Assembly: GCA_000827325.1 (NCBI GenBank)
Contig: KN832870.1
Coordinates: 5,828,001-5,892,000, forward strand
Length of the DNA stretch: 64,000 nucleotides
Source of the DNA: Oidiodendron maius Zn
Lineage: Eukaryota > Ascomycota > Leotiomycetes > Myxotrichaceae
Reading direction: 5' to 3'
Made by a program: the position numbers and the translations under genes. Each line of letters starts with the position of its first letter. Within the stretch, counting starts at the first letter, position 1. Below the pieces are notes generated by a model that saw only the letters and a program-made list of their open reading frames with translations, was not told where the DNA came from and ran no database searches. Positions 1-11,595 of the stretch are shown here, one piece after another.

Positions 1-1891
1 GACACAAAACATGAGCTGAAAAGAAAATCAGGCAAAAGAATATGGGATTATTTACCTTTGTTCTTTGGCTGGGTAGACCTGGAATAACCTGTAATGAGAT
101 ACTGATTATAATTTGGTCGAAGAGGATCAAAGTCCATGGACCCAGAAACATCTAACAGTATCATTGTGTCGTCTGTCGCGACTTCTGGAGCGTCGTAAGG
201 TCTAAAAGGAGGGGGCATGACCTGCTTCGAGTAGCCATCGGACGTATGCTGCACATGGCAAGTATCATTGGGCGAGAAGTACACCGGAGGTGGTTCGACC
301 GCGGAAGCCATCCGAGCCCGAGCCATATTCATCGCAGATATAAAGTCCGGTTTCAACCTCGTTCCACTGCTGCCTTCTCTGTGGTTCAAAACCCAGTATA
401 AACGTTCCTCGGCAGTATCTTCGTATCCTCTCCATGCAGGGGTGATTCCTCTCCATCCAGCTGATGCTTCAATGCTAAATTTCAGAGGATTGGAAGCCTG
501 ATTTGCCCAAGCCACCGGGATAGGCTCAAAATATCCCGCTCGGAGTAGGTGCATGTACTGAATAGGACATCGCGCACGGAGGTGAGCTATCTTCCGAGTC
601 ATGCCAACCTTTTCCTGATAGGCAGCCACGATCTGTCGCCATTCGTGGTCCCGCCATCTACCAGCCTCTTCCTGGAGGATACCATCTCGGAGGTCACGTG
701 AAAAAGCACTCATCTTCTGTATCTTAGCCAGTTCCTTCTCCTCAGGAGTCTTCCCGCCGAGGGCCTTTTTAAAGCTTGCAAATTTGGAAGGCTTGGAGCT
801 TCCCCCATTGCCATTCGTGGGGAGACCAACCACGCTTTGTCGCTTTTCGGCAGATGCCATTTCAACTGGACGTATCTTGCTATCAGTTGGCCCGGGTGGT
901 GAAGAGATTGCCATGTTCGACATTGAAGAGGCCAGCTGGTCTATTTCCCAGATACTAAAGGTTGGTTCCTTAGCATTGACAGAGGCCTGTGCCTGCGCAT
1001 TGAGGGACGCATTCAGCTGTATGGTCTGTTCAACTGAAGTTGTGTACGAGGCTGGTCTCGGCTTTTGTACCCCCCAGTTAGAGTTATAAAAGCCGTACGG
1101 TGATATGACCCGGTATTTGTATGGATTATTGGTGAACATGGTTCCCCGATAGCAATCATGGTAGAACTTTTCCCCTACGCGAATAAGGAGCACAGAGTTA
1201 GACTGCATACCCGAAACACTTGACAACGCAGCATAAAGGGACTGTGCTAACCTGGGTACATGACAGCATTGGCCCACATTTCCTGGACACCCAGGCGGCT
1301 TATTTTCCTATTTTTATATTGGTGGACAAGACAGTTACAATACCAGTCTGTCTCATGTTCTGGTTCAATATCGCTGTTATATATACCATTCGAGAGCTGC
1401 ACGCTTTGGAGCATATTCTGCATCTCTTGCTATCAAGCAGGGGTAAATTAGTTCATGTCCACACGTAAAGAGACACAAGCTCACCTCGTCTCGGGCACGA
1501 ATTATCCCGGCGTTAATGACCACATTCGAGTGGGGGCGATGCCTTTGGGCTTGGGCGCTCATAGTGTTCTGAGGTGGAAAATACATCGGGGGGGCGTCGA
1601 CCTGCTTCGGCGGCGCCTTGGTGTCCTTTACTGGTTTTGAATCTACGGGAGCTGGAGGGGGAGCTGGCGAAGGAGCTGGAGGCTGGGAGTACTTGTCCGG
1701 ATTTTCATAATACTGGGTGACAGCTTCTTCCATGGTACTCGCACCCTTCAAAGCAGACATCAGTACAGACTTGACTCCAGACATCTGGTGGCAACGAGTG
1801 GGCTTACTTCCAAGAACACGAAGGCTTTACCCTCATCGGCCTCTGGAGCAAAGGCCAGGAAGTTGGCAATATTATCTTCTGAAGGCAACAT
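1..1891 (-). CDS. UBA-like / von Willebrand factor A domain protein, 3' end outside window
   Basis: Read as exons 1891-1808, 1745-1485, 1429-1252, 1174-56 and 15-1, continuing off the left edge. The first ~45 residues (FLAFAPEADEGKAF, then MEEAVTQYYENPDKY) resemble a UBA-like helix bundle. A Pro-rich linker follows, then a conserved middle (GEKFYHDCYRGTMFTNNPYK), and near the window edge DVSGS, the metal-binding start of a vWA domain. The introns are 62, 55, 77 and 40 nt. The 77-nt one has a perfect CTAAC branch and joins MYPG to EKFYHD in frame. Intron 1 needs an AAG acceptor, chosen because it fuses VFLE to GASTMEEA in frame. The last intron (40 nt) is short. vWA proteins of this kind are adaptors; the partner is unknown. 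Domain calls are fairly sure, exact ends less so. Confidence 0.8.
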
Positions 1892-2673
1892 GATGAGAAG
1901 AGTGCGATGAAGTATGGGGTTGCCAAGGTCGCCAAGATGTACGAACCGTAACCTGGCCTGAGGGATTAAATGTCAAGGATGTTGGTGAGCCAGACGTCGG
2001 GTGCTTTGAGGCATTTTAGGACGCGGCATGCCCGAATCGCTTGCACAGCCACATATTTGCCTGAGCGGCAAGGCAGCACAGAATGTGTAATCGTGACAGT
2101 GTTTCTAATAGGAGTGAATGGTGTGGGCTTACGTATCTGCATACGAATCAAATCAGTGGCGATGTATTATGATCATCGCCTCTGACATCTTCTGAGAGAC
2201 AACGTATCCAAGAAATCACGTGAGTGATATCACGTGCCAAAATGATTGTCATACCTTACCATTGCTGGGTGCTAGTCCTGCGAATTGGCTCCAATGTCTA
2301 TACGGTGTGTTAACATGTAACTAAATACAATGGTATCTTTTCAATCTTCTGGCATTTTAGTCGGGGCTTATTCAATTGATCAGTCGAAGTTATACAGGTT
2401 GCCCAGCACTGGGCAATTATACAGAAAGAAGCCTCATGTTTGACTCCACAAACAAAAATAAACTAAGGAAACTTCCTGTAAATTTCGGCATTCTAAGTCG
2501 AGAGGGCTAAATTCTAGTGCATCCTATAAGCTCTCTACATATGAGATAGTTTCATGCTACGAAAATACCAAGTAGATAACTGCTATAAATGCCAGTCCCA
2601 GAACTTCATCTTGCTTCTCCAAAATTTATTTGCTATCTGGGCACAGAAAACACTGGGTTAATCGATTTCTTCT
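1892..2673. other. Intergenic, no gene seen
   Basis: This is the stretch between the start of the vWA gene and the 3' end of the cysteine-synthase gene. Only short overlapping open frames on both strands (1966-2185) occur, with no recognisable motif. It probably holds the vWA promoter. Confidence 0.6.
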
Positions 2674-3639
2674 CTAATCGGCTTTAAAGAGTGTGCCATT
2701 TAAATACTTCAGGCCTGTATCCGTTGCAACAGTGACAACTCTCTTGCCAGGCCCTAATTCCCTTGCTAATTGTATGGCTGCTACGACGTTAAGCCCAGTT
2801 GATGTTCCAACCAGTAATCCCTCTTCTCTGGCGAGTCGGCGGCACATGATACGTGCCTCATCTTCCTCAATGGCACGAGCTTCGTCGTATAAATGGCGTT
2901 CAAGATGCGGAGGAATAAATCCGACTCCTATACCCTCGACGCTGTGGCTTCCTTTTACGCCCTGTGTGATGAGTGGTGCAGAAGCAGGCTCAAGAACAAC
3001 AATCCTCGCTGTCGGCATTTTCGACCTCAGCACCCGTGCAACGCCCATGGCCATGCCAGCTGTGCCGACAGAACCGCAGAACACATCAATGCCACCTGGA
3101 AGTTGCTCGACGAGCTCGTGTCCAATGCCTTCATACCCAACTATAGCGTCACAATTATAAAATTGGTTGGTATAATAGTGGGTGCCTTGTTTGGCAACCT
3201 CGTCGGCATACTTCACCATGGATGGGATAAGATCCGGGGTAACCTTACCCGAGGGACTTGGTGTGATATTGAGAGTAGCACCGAATGCAGTCATAGTGCG
3301 CAGCTTCTCAACGGCGAAGGCGTTAGACGAGGCTGCTAAGAACTCGTATCCTTTCACTGCGCAGACAAGAGCAAGAGATGAGCCAGTGCTACCCCCCGTG
3401 GCTTCGACAACGATCATGCCGGGCTTCAAATCCCCGCGTTGCTCTGCCTCTTCAATCATGGACTTTGCCATGCGGTCCTTGTAACATCCTGTGGGATTGT
3501 AGTACTCCAATTTTACGAAAACGTCGGCGCAGCCTTCCGGGACAACACGTCGTAATCGTACAACCGGCGTGTTGCCGATGGCATCCAGGACGGAGCCGAC
3601 TGGTGTTGGAAGGTGGGGTTGCATACTCTCGGCTTCCAT
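2674..3639 (-). CDS. Cysteine synthase / cystathionine beta-synthase family PLP enzyme
   Basis: Single exon, 321 aa, starting at the ATG at 3639. Fold-type II PLP family: it forms or breaks C-S bonds with O-acetylserine- or serine-type substrates. The N-terminal IGNTPVVRL block is followed by NPTGCYKDRMA, where Lys54 should hold PLP. Then come the substrate loop ATGGSTGSSLAL (~82-93), the phosphate-binding loop GSVGTAGMAMG, and a C-terminal EEGLLVGTSTGLN block. The length fits a plain O-acetylserine sulfhydrylase-like enzyme; there is no C-terminal CBS pair and no obvious targeting peptide. Usual family members have S-x-K-D-R at the PLP lysine; here it is C-Y-K-D-R, so this may be a divergent paralogue rather than the main sulphur-assimilation enzyme. 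A Tc1 relic begins about 200 bp upstream. Family sure, substrate not. Confidence 0.9.
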   Translation of the reverse strand: MEAESMQPHLPTPVGSVLDAIGNTPVVRLRRVVPEGCADVFVKLEYYNPTGCYKDRMAKSMIEEAEQRGDLKPGMIVVEATGGSTGSSLALVCAVKGYEFLAASSNAFAVEKLRTMTAFGATLNITPSPSGKVTPDLIPSMVKYADEVAKQGTHYYTNQFYNCDAIVGYEGIGHELVEQLPGGIDVFCGSVGTAGMAMGVARVLRSKMPTARIVVLEPASAPLITQGVKGSHSVEGIGVGFIPPHLERHLYDEARAIEEDEARIMCRRLAREEGLLVGTSTGLNVVAAIQLARELGPGKRVVTVATDTGLKYLNGTLFKAD

Positions 3640-3839
3640 TGTCAATGTCCTTCAGCTGACTTCCTTCCGAATGAAAATCTCATGAAACAATAAAGAATCA
3701 TGGAGGTGAAGAAAATTTGGGAAGGCGAGTGAGCTGACTCATACCTGTTAGCTCCTTCTGTTGATGATGTCGGTGGAGATAAACCCCATTAATATGGACC
3801 AGGCCGATCAAATCTTATTAGTCAGCATTGTTGTCCTAT

Positions 3840-5292
3840 CACCAGTGGGTGTCAGTGCTCTTGCAACACCAAAATTAAGCGAATACCCTGCATCGCCATA
3901 ATTCATAGTATCAACAACATCATTCAACATGTCAATATAGCACTATCAACACGTGCAACTTGTCGTGAAACGACTCCTGATCGACCTATTGACCTCTGCG
4001 AACGCAGTACTCGAAAGCGTATTCGATTCTTTGAAGCATACGACTCACGATCCTCTTATGAATCTATATCATCAATCGCAGCCTTAAAAGGGATCAATAA
4101 ATCAACAGCCTCAAGATAGCTACAACAACATGCTTTACTTGGCTCTCCAGCAGAGTGTAGGACATACAGGCTATCCCAAAAGGTTGGCAGCCAGTCTAGA
4201 GTCTTGAAAGAGACCTGCCAAATACTAGTATCAGCATCTCGAAACCCAGTTCAGAAGCAGGTATACAAGGCTCAAATTGAGTACTATAATATCAAGGTTC
4301 AACTACACCAATTATAAAGAATGCTCCAATAATATACAAACCAAGCCAAGTGGTATAAATATACTTATATTTAAAAGAAAATATCGAAGACAAATTGCCA
4401 GAAACAGTATAAATATAGCCTTGAATATCAAGATAAAAGCGTTAATGATTTCTGGCAATATATCTTCTTTATAGACGAAGTATATATTGATCCATCCTCT
4501 TCTATCCAAGATAGTATCTTACAAGAATAAGGAACTCGGTATAATACTAAGAATATACAGGAGAGGGGTAAAAAGACAGGAGTAAAGCTCTATATCGCTA
4601 TATAGGTTAATTGGTATAGGAAATCCAAGAAACTAGAATTCTACTATAATAAGGAAGTTTCTATTATAAAGCCTTAAAGGCCTCTAAAGCCTAGAAAGTC
4701 AAAATACTAGACTAATAAGGAATACCAAGCTTAAATAGAGGTATAGGAGGCAGACCTATCTTATAAGAAAGTGGTCAAGCCAAAGGGCAATACAATAACA
4801 CAAAAGTACTATTATAAAAGGCTCTTACCTGTCTATATTAATACTATAAATAATACACGTTTATAGTATACCAAAGACTGGCTTTTACAAGAAGATAGGG
4901 ACCCTTCTCATAGAATACAGAAAGTAGGTCTAGTACAGTACCTAAAGGAAGCAAATTAGGTTAATAATATTATACACCCTCCTTAGTCGCCTGATCTTAA
5001 TCCAATAGAGGGTATTTGGAATATCTTAAAGCAGAGAATTCGACATCGTATATAGAGTTCAATTAAAGAGTTAAAGGAGCTTTTATAGGATAAATAGAGT
5101 AAAATTACTATGGAAGAGGTTAGAGCGTATATTTCAGACATACCGCAGCGATGCCAGGACCTAGTAAAAACAGGTGGAAAGGCCATTAAGACTGCAATGT
5201 AGTAGTGGTCATGTAAAATAACTGTATAATTGATGATTTTGATGCATTCGGCTAATTTTCGGGTGTTGCAAGAGCACCGACACCCACTGGTG
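3840..5292 (+). mobile_element. Tc1/mariner-type DNA transposon, RIP-degraded
   Basis: Terminal inverted repeats of about 46 bp: CACCAGTGGGTGTC at 3840 and its complement ending at 5292, each followed by GTGCTCTTGCAACACC and an A-rich inner part. TA is found next to both ends (3837-3838, 5293-5294), with one extra T on the left, as expected of TA-targeting elements. Between them a plus-strand transposase can be read at low quality: a helix-turn-helix-like N-terminus (~4000-4120), a FIDEVYI block (~4470), LLQEDRDPSH (~4890) and SPDLNPIEGIWNILKQRI (~4987-5040), the hallmark Tc1 C-terminal motif. Many positions expected to be Gln are TAA or TAG, the pattern left by RIP. It cannot encode a working transposase. 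About 1.45 kb, full-length by its ends. Confidence 0.88.
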
Positions 5293-5493
5293 TATGTTAT
5301 ATCCAATTCTGGTATACTGCTGGCAAGAACAGATTAATTATAGGACATCTACTTCTACTGTTATATTACGATAAATTCACATCATTGAACGGTATACTTT
5401 ATGTACTACTTGGTTCTATGAGAGTTTGGGACCAACGCATATAAGGTAGATACTAGTCCTAGAGTCACAGTAACTCTTCTACTTCACATCCAT

Positions 5494-6162
5494 TTAGCCA
5501 GACAAGAACTTCCGATATTTTCTAGTCTTCTTTTCATCTACAAGGCCATTCACTGCAACCCTGAATTCTGTAAATAAATTCTCTGTTCCTGGAGTCGAAA
5601 ATGTAACCCAGGTCGCTGGCGTGAAATTCCTCAAATTCCGCTCAGCACCCATTTTTTGCGCCTCAATAATTGCTAACTCCGTTGGATCTGTAGGCATAAC
5701 CTTTGGAAGTGGCGGTACCGGAATAACCGTATGCCATGCGCCCACCAAGTCGGGTCTGTAATCGATTTCTTTTTGGAACGCAGCCTTCTCCGCCTCCTTG
5801 ACGTTGAACACATCAACCTCCAATATGTCACAGGCGACGTCGACTTTCCTTACGTCGATATACATATAACATGCATCCCGAGCTTCATATCGCTTTAGCA
5901 ACTTCTTCAGCACTCTGGGCACAATGCCCCGGATGTCCAAGTCGTCATGATCAGCCAGTGACTCCCAGCTAGCAATGCAAAGAAGGGTATTCGAGTCTGT
6001 AACGTCCTGACGAAACTCCATAGTGATTGAACCTTGGCCATCTTTTAAAATTGTGAGGATTTCTTGGAGCTCTGCCGTAACTTCAGTCGTGATTGCCGCG
6101 CCCTCTTTGTTTGTATTCTCGAGAGGGCTCAAGGTGAATATCTCGAGGAAGTTTCGAGTCAT
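5494..6162 (-). CDS. Putative dimeric alpha-beta barrel (ABM-like) protein
   Basis: Single exon, 222 aa, from the ATG at 6162 (MTRNFLEIFTLSP). An upstream in-frame ATG region reaches 6276, but the extra 38 residues look like leader sequence. The pattern of short strands and helices, with an N-terminal FLEIFTLSP strand, a middle ITMEFRQDV...LLCIASWESLADHDD segment and a second half with AWHTVIPV, resembles fungal ABM/Dabb proteins. These are small cytosolic enzymes or stress proteins that often sit beside oxidoreductases. No catalytic residue can be assigned. It is transcribed in the same direction as the PRISE-like reductase 460 bp upstream, so the two may be co-regulated; this is inference. 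The family call is tentative. Confidence 0.6.
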   Translation of the reverse strand: MTRNFLEIFTLSPLENTNKEGAAITTEVTAELQEILTILKDGQGSITMEFRQDVTDSNTLLCIASWESLADHDDLDIRGIVPRVLKKLLKRYEARDACYMYIDVRKVDVACDILEVDVFNVKEAEKAAFQKEIDYRPDLVGAWHTVIPVPPLPKVMPTDPTELAIIEAQKMGAERNLRNFTPATWVTFSTPGTENLFTEFRVAVNGLVDEKKTRKYRKFLSG

Positions 6163-6624
6163 TGTATAAGTTGATGGGTTAATGTAACTCGTATGCGAAT
6201 GTAGAGCGAAGAATCGAAAAAGAGATAAGATACTTAGGTTGCATCGTGTTTGTGTGGCTAAAGCATTATATAACATTCTATGCTTACTGTATCATAACTT
6301 GACGAATCGTATTAGTTCGTCAGCTTTCAAGTGTGACATCAGATTTAAGTCGGGACTAGTGGCCAAATTTTTGGCCGAAGGAAAATAAATTTACTGTATG
6401 TGGAATCATATCCATCCAAACTGTATCGCATAAGGTCGAGCCATGTATTAATTTCCTCCGTGTTTAAAGCGCAGGATATCATCAGGCTGCGAATCCATCC
6501 ACGCGACTCTGGAACTGATCCAAGGCCTATCCAGGTATATTGTGAACCAAACACAAGGCATCTCATGGCCAGTTTACATTCAATTTACGCTTCTCCACAA
6601 ATATATGCACTCAACAAGAAAACT

Positions 6625-7767
6625 TCACTCCAACTTAGGAATCAAACCCAGGTCCTGGAAACTCTTAAACGAATCCGTCAAACTCTCAAAAGAGTCAATA
6701 TGGCCCGTCCATCCAAACTTCCGCGCCTTATTTATACTCAGCGTGCCTGCCCAAGCTCTCTGAAATACCCAGTCTTGGTATCCCCATGTTCCCGCATCCC
6801 AGGTCGCTTTGGCCTCCGGCATGCTAGCTTTATCACAGATTCTGTCCCACACTTCGCGCTTGTCCTTAGACCATTCTGCAAGACTTAATTCTTGTTGCAG
6901 TGTGCCAAGAGATGGCATTGGCCTGGTGAAGACTTGGTCTGAAGTCGCGGAAGCGCCAAAGAACGAAGCCAAGCGTGGCCACATATATTTCCAGGTGAAA
7001 TAGTCTCCGTTGTTGACGTTGAAAGCTTCATTGGCACAATGAGAATTGGTAGAGACGTAAATGGACAGATCTGCAACGAGTCGAGCGTCGCTCACACAGT
7101 CGTGACCGTCCCAGTATATTGGATTTGTTGGCATCTTCGCCTCAACGCCTAGCTCTTTGCAGACGAGGAAGTACAGCACAAATGTCAGCGCAGAGTTCAT
7201 GCCGTTCGGCTTCAGCGTGTGTCCGATGATGGCTTCAGGCCGGATAACATTCCAGGTCCAAGTTTGGCCCGTGTGCGCTTTTGTCAGAGCGTCTTCTTGA
7301 GAGAAATAGAAGTTGTCTGGACCTGCCCCGCTTCGCGGCTCATCCTCGCGCGCCGGTGTTGGGACAGGCAGCAGGTGCAAATTATAATACTTGCCGCCGG
7401 TCTGAAGTGTGCAATTCTCGAGAGAAGTGGCGACTTTAAGAAGTGCTTGCAAGAAGTTCTCAAAGATTGCGCTATTGACTTTGTTCAGCTCCTCAAAGTC
7501 GTCCCGATGAATGTACGAGGAGAAGTAGGCATGGGTCACTGGAGCACAGATTTCATGCATTTGGACTGCGAGTGCTTCAGGCCCTTCCGAAAAGTCCAAT
7601 GCAATAAATTTGATGCGTGGGTCTTGTATCGTCGATCTGAACGGCGAGCGAGAAGTGACTATAATGCTACTCCACTCCTCTAACGAAGTTTTCTTGACTA
7701 GATGCTCAACGATGGCAGTACCCGTGATGCCATTTCCGCCCGTAATAAGAGCTACTTTCCCTCCCAT
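6625..7767 (-). CDS. PRISE-family NAD(P)H reductase (progesterone 5-beta-reductase/iridoid synthase-like SDR)
   Basis: Single exon, 380 aa, from the ATG at 7767; a 7-residue N-terminal extension is possible. An extended SDR: VALITGGNGITGTAIVEHL at 5-23 carries the glycine-rich nucleotide loop, followed by a VTSRSPF cofactor-specificity strand. The family signatures of PRISE enzymes are visible: AYFSSYIHR, QTGGKYYNLHL (conserved Lys) and NFYFSQEDAL (tyrosine region), then WNVIRPEAIIGH and a C-terminal FxWTGHIDSFESL block. PRISE enzymes reduce activated C=C bonds of enones. Fungal homologues often lie in or near secondary-metabolite loci; the substrate here is unknown. The neighbour downstream on the same strand is the ABM-like gene. 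Confidence 0.88.
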   Translation of the reverse strand: MGGKVALITGGNGITGTAIVEHLVKKTSLEEWSSIIVTSRSPFRSTIQDPRIKFIALDFSEGPEALAVQMHEICAPVTHAYFSSYIHRDDFEELNKVNSAIFENFLQALLKVATSLENCTLQTGGKYYNLHLLPVPTPAREDEPRSGAGPDNFYFSQEDALTKAHTGQTWTWNVIRPEAIIGHTLKPNGMNSALTFVLYFLVCKELGVEAKMPTNPIYWDGHDCVSDARLVADLSIYVSTNSHCANEAFNVNNGDYFTWKYMWPRLASFFGASATSDQVFTRPMPSLGTLQQELSLAEWSKDKREVWDRICDKASMPEAKATWDAGTWGYQDWVFQRAWAGTLSINKARKFGWTGHIDSFESLTDSFKSFQDLGLIPKLE

Positions 7768-10023
7768 TTTGAGAGGGAGAAGGAGCAATCAAGTAAATGC
7801 TGCAAATCTGTTTGATAAGTGGCAGAATAGTATAAGGCGGTAATAGTAGTCTTTCGATTGTGTCTCTTGCAAGGAAAGAAGTCGTTCTCAGATGTTCCAA
7901 ACTCGCATCAAGCACTCTACCCAAACAATTCAAGTGCTAGTTACTCAACACTGTTGAAATAACACAATTGCGTTCCGATTACGTGGGCTAGGACGATCGC
8001 AGACTTGCGGGGTTTGTCGGGGGAAAGAGTGGCGCCAGCTGACTTAGGAAGGAGATAAATACCGCGAGAAATGTTAGTCATATCTAAACCTCTTTAAGTT
8101 TATTTGTTATATTTGCCATGTGTGACAGTCTGTGCGCAATTCGTCTTAACTTCGTGAGCACAGCCTCTAGGCCATGGCTTTTAAAATGCTCTAATCCATT
8201 AATTTTGTAACGTCCCCGGTTATTTATTATGCTTGGGTGGTATGGACGTGAAAGATGTGGTATTGGTACGTTGCACTTTTTGCTATTTCGCGACCAGATA
8301 TGGGGACACCGGACGTAAAGGATGACAATTATCACACATATATTGACTACGGCCACCGTCAGATCCGTAATAACCAGCTCGCTTCCCAGGTCCCTACGTA
8401 GTTGACTCACTTTCTTCAGCCTACCTTCCTCTATGTTTCGGCATTATTTAATCCTACCTCCAACGCTGCCAAGTTCCTTTCTAACCTTCTATTCTGTGCC
8501 CCACTGCAGGAATTTGTAGTTGACAACAAAATTAATATGTTGTAGCACCTTTAATCAGTAAAATATATATAATCGAACAACGACGAAAAGATGTCCCATT
8601 AATGAAGAGCGACAGATGCGTGTCGATTTCGAAAAGTTGCAACTGTGAATCTCTTGGTAGGGAATTCTGCCTGGAGCAGAAACTGCCTAGGTAGAAGAGT
8701 AGGCGCTTACGTGTATTATAGATACAGAATACTGTAATGCTTTTGTCTGAGTGAAAGCCTCTCAGGAAAGGTGAACCGCGGAAAATAAAGTTCATGTCAG
8801 TATGGAATCTCTTTAAAACTCTCGAATCCAATATAACCTATCGAAAGACTAGATATGTACGTAATCTAATAAGGATCTGTGAATGCACTTGCCAGTCGGC
8901 GGTTGTAAGCAAGTCGACGATTACTGTAGTCCTATGCTGTCACCTCTTGCGGAAGGTCTGGTAATCGGAAGCCGCAGCATGGCAGACTAAAACGCTCTCC
9001 CATTCCTCAGTTGTCCGATCTATGAATTGTTCTTAAATCCAGCGACTCATTCCTTTCCAACTGTAGAAACTCGATCTTGTCAATGTATGGTGACAGGGGC
9101 CGCACATGTATATATATCTCATATCGTCAATGCTGCTCACATAGTGAGAGGAATACTTCGATCCCCAGATTCTGATTTGTTCGTAAACTACACAGAGTAT
9201 TCAAATTCTGATATATCGCCAAATTTAATTAATCCTCGGACAAGTATCAGCATGATTGAGCCCCGTTTACTTCATGATGCAGATTGCCTATCCCACGAGG
9301 CTACGTATCTATTAAGAGTTGCGGCGATTTCCACTCAGCATACGCCTAGAATAGCTCATCCTGCCAGCAATCGCGACAGTCAGGTTTCCGTCTAAAAGCT
9401 TTGCAATTGTATTATGAATGATATCCTTGTGTGCTTCCCATTTTGACTTCATGCGCTTCATTTGGCCTTCTCTATGACGGCTTTCCCTTCTACAGAATTT
9501 TCTTCCCGCGTTGTCTATGCGTAGACGAATCACTGGTATAATATGGCCGGTCACTATCTAGGATTAACTGGCAAGCTTATAGAATTGCGGGATGGAGATC
9601 AATCATTCCCATTCGAATTCAGTTGTTCAATTTGCAGGGTGGTGTTTTGGACGCCTAGAGGCCGACGAATAGGCCAATTTTAATCAGCGCAATCTTAAGC
9701 CTTTCTTCGGGATGCAGGGCCAGAAGCCCGTATAGCGACGCACAAGACTTGGGGGTCCGTGGCACAGGCCACGATTCGGGCGCCTTCGTAGGCGCTAATT
9801 GGCTTGGCATAAGTCTGCTGCTTAATAACTGCATATTTGGGGTCGGAGTCATAGAAAAGTCCGCTATTTAAACCTACTACAGCCCCCCTCATCCGATAAT
9901 GTGCAGGAAGATCACTCTCGGTGGCGACGGAGCCATCCCTCACAGAATGTGGTTTATTATCCCATCCTATTCCTAGTATACCTCGTGCTAGGAAGTCACC
10001 ATTCCTTTCATACACATTTCATC
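7768..10023. other. Long intergenic region without a supported gene
   Basis: About 2.2 kb between two divergently placed genes. Open frames exist (for example 8084-8410 and 8532-8831 on minus, 9027-9395 on plus) but all lack recognised motifs, good starts and clear splice sites. The central part is AT-rich, fitting decayed repeat sequence. The ends should hold the promoters of the reductase and of the SNG1-like gene. Confidence 0.5.
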
Positions 10024-11595
10024 ATGGTGTATTCAATCATCCGCAAACTGTACCCTCGCGCTTGCGAAACCAGGCCACCTCTGTCGCATCCATCGATCAG
10101 GGGTGACCGGTCGAAGTTTTTCGGGGCGATAGCGCTGAACTTAGTCCTTCTCCAGTTGCTCTTTCTAGTCCTTTTCTGCTATCTGTTTGGGTCATTATTT
10201 CAGCAATCCTCTCGCACCCATTCTCTTAAAGTTCTATGGGTTGACTATGATGGCGGCGTTGTCGGGGATGCTGTGCGCGATGCGTATAACTCCCTGCAAT
10301 CCGATAGCTTCCCAACTCTCATTGAGCGACCAATTTCAGAATTTCCGTCTGAAAGTGACCTGAAAGCAGCTGTTTGTAGCACAACTTACTGGGCTGCTTT
10401 ATACACATCACCGCGATCCTCTGAGAGTCTAGGTCTAGCCATCTCCGGTTCCTCCGCATCACAGTACAACCAATCCGACATACTCACCTACATCTGGAAC
10501 GAGGCCAGATATCCAACTGCTTTAGACAGCTCTATTTCTGGTAACATTCAGACTCTCTCTAATGTCGCCCGTGTCGCCTACATAGCTCAAAATGGCACCT
10601 CTGCCTTCTCCACGATCCCGCCTGGCAATAGTGTCGCTATATCTGCATTTGCTAATCCGTGGACTCTATCTTCTGTCAACATTCAGCCAACAACTCAAGG
10701 CACTCGCGCTGTCTACAACACGATAGTCGTTGTGCTGATTTTGATTCAAGACTTCTTCTACCTTGGTACCGTCAATGGGCTCTATGCCCAATTCAGAATA
10801 TTCACACGAATAAACTCTGTGCGCATCATTATCGTCCGGAATATAATCTCCGGCACATTTACTATGATCGGAGGACTGCTAATTTCTGCTACCATCTGGG
10901 CGTTTAAATCGGATTGGAATGTCTCCGGGAATCAGTTTGCCCTGAACTGGCTAGCTCTATGGCTATTCGGTCACGTTAATTTCCTGACGCTCGATCTCTT
11001 TACTATCTGGATACCAGCGCCATACGTCCCCATGGCTCTAATTACTTGGGTTGTGATGAACGTCACCTCAATTATACTTCCGTTCGACCTCTCGTCTCCA
11101 TTTTACCGCTGGGCATACGCACTTCCGGCACATGCAACCTACGAGGTGCTCACAGACATCTGGTCCCGCGGTTGCAATCCGCACTTAGACTTCGCACTTC
11201 CCATCTTATTCGCCTACGAATTAAGCGGCCTCCTCTGGACCAGCCTAGGTGTGTACAAACGATCGCACTTCGCCGTCATCGCGGAAGAGGCCGGCCAGGA
11301 AGCGATGCGGTTACGCGTGGAGACGGCACTGAAGCTGGAACGAGAGCGGGACAAGCGGCTGGCGCAAGAGAACAGAGGGAAGAGCTCGGGTGCAGATGGC
11401 ATAATGGAAGATTCTAGCAACGAGAAAGTCATGGGAATCAGCCAAGAGTCTCCAGAGGGCATAGAAAAAGACAGGAATGAGGCAGAGAAGGAAATTGAGG
11501 AGCTTGGTGATGAGATTGAGAGAATGGAGACACGGGCAAATCTAAAGGCAAACTTCGGGCCTAGTTTTCATGTCGCGGTAGGAGAGAGGGAGTAG
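10024..11595 (+). CDS. SNG1-like (DUF3533) multi-pass membrane protein
   Basis: Single exon, 523 aa, from the ATG at 10024. An in-frame upstream extension to 9901 lacks a better start. Topology by hydrophobicity: one transmembrane helix near residues 37-62 (LNLVLLQLLFLVLFCYLFGS), a long extracytoplasmic loop with several N-x-S/T sites, then about five helices between ~235 and ~420, with FYRWAYALPAHATYEVL between the last two. This one-plus-five layout is that of the yeast SNG1/DUF3533 family, related to ABC-2-type membrane domains and linked to nitrosoguanidine resistance or plasma-membrane lipid asymmetry. The C-terminal ~110 residues are charged and likely coiled coil. The family is a firm call; transported substrate unknown. 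Confidence 0.88.
   Translation: MVYSIIRKLYPRACETRPPLSHPSIRGDRSKFFGAIALNLVLLQLLFLVLFCYLFGSLFQQSSRTHSLKVLWVDYDGGVVGDAVRDAYNSLQSDSFPTLIERPISEFPSESDLKAAVCSTTYWAALYTSPRSSESLGLAISGSSASQYNQSDILTYIWNEARYPTALDSSISGNIQTLSNVARVAYIAQNGTSAFSTIPPGNSVAISAFANPWTLSSVNIQPTTQGTRAVYNTIVVVLILIQDFFYLGTVNGLYAQFRIFTRINSVRIIIVRNIISGTFTMIGGLLISATIWAFKSDWNVSGNQFALNWLALWLFGHVNFLTLDLFTIWIPAPYVPMALITWVVMNVTSIILPFDLSSPFYRWAYALPAHATYEVLTDIWSRGCNPHLDFALPILFAYELSGLLWTSLGVYKRSHFAVIAEEAGQEAMRLRVETALKLERERDKRLAQENRGKSSGADGIMEDSSNEKVMGISQESPEGIEKDRNEAEKEIEELGDEIERMETRANLKANFGPSFHVAVGERE

Noticed and set aside
2693-3484. Long plus-strand open frames over the cysteine-synthase gene
   Set aside because: They are antisense shadows of a well-supported enzyme and show no domain of their own.
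8084-8831. Minus-strand frames of ~100 aa
   Set aside because: No motif, poor starts, AT-rich context; not distinguishable from chance.
10659-11462. Short frames inside the SNG1-like gene on both strands
   Set aside because: Shadow frames of a strong membrane-protein reading frame.
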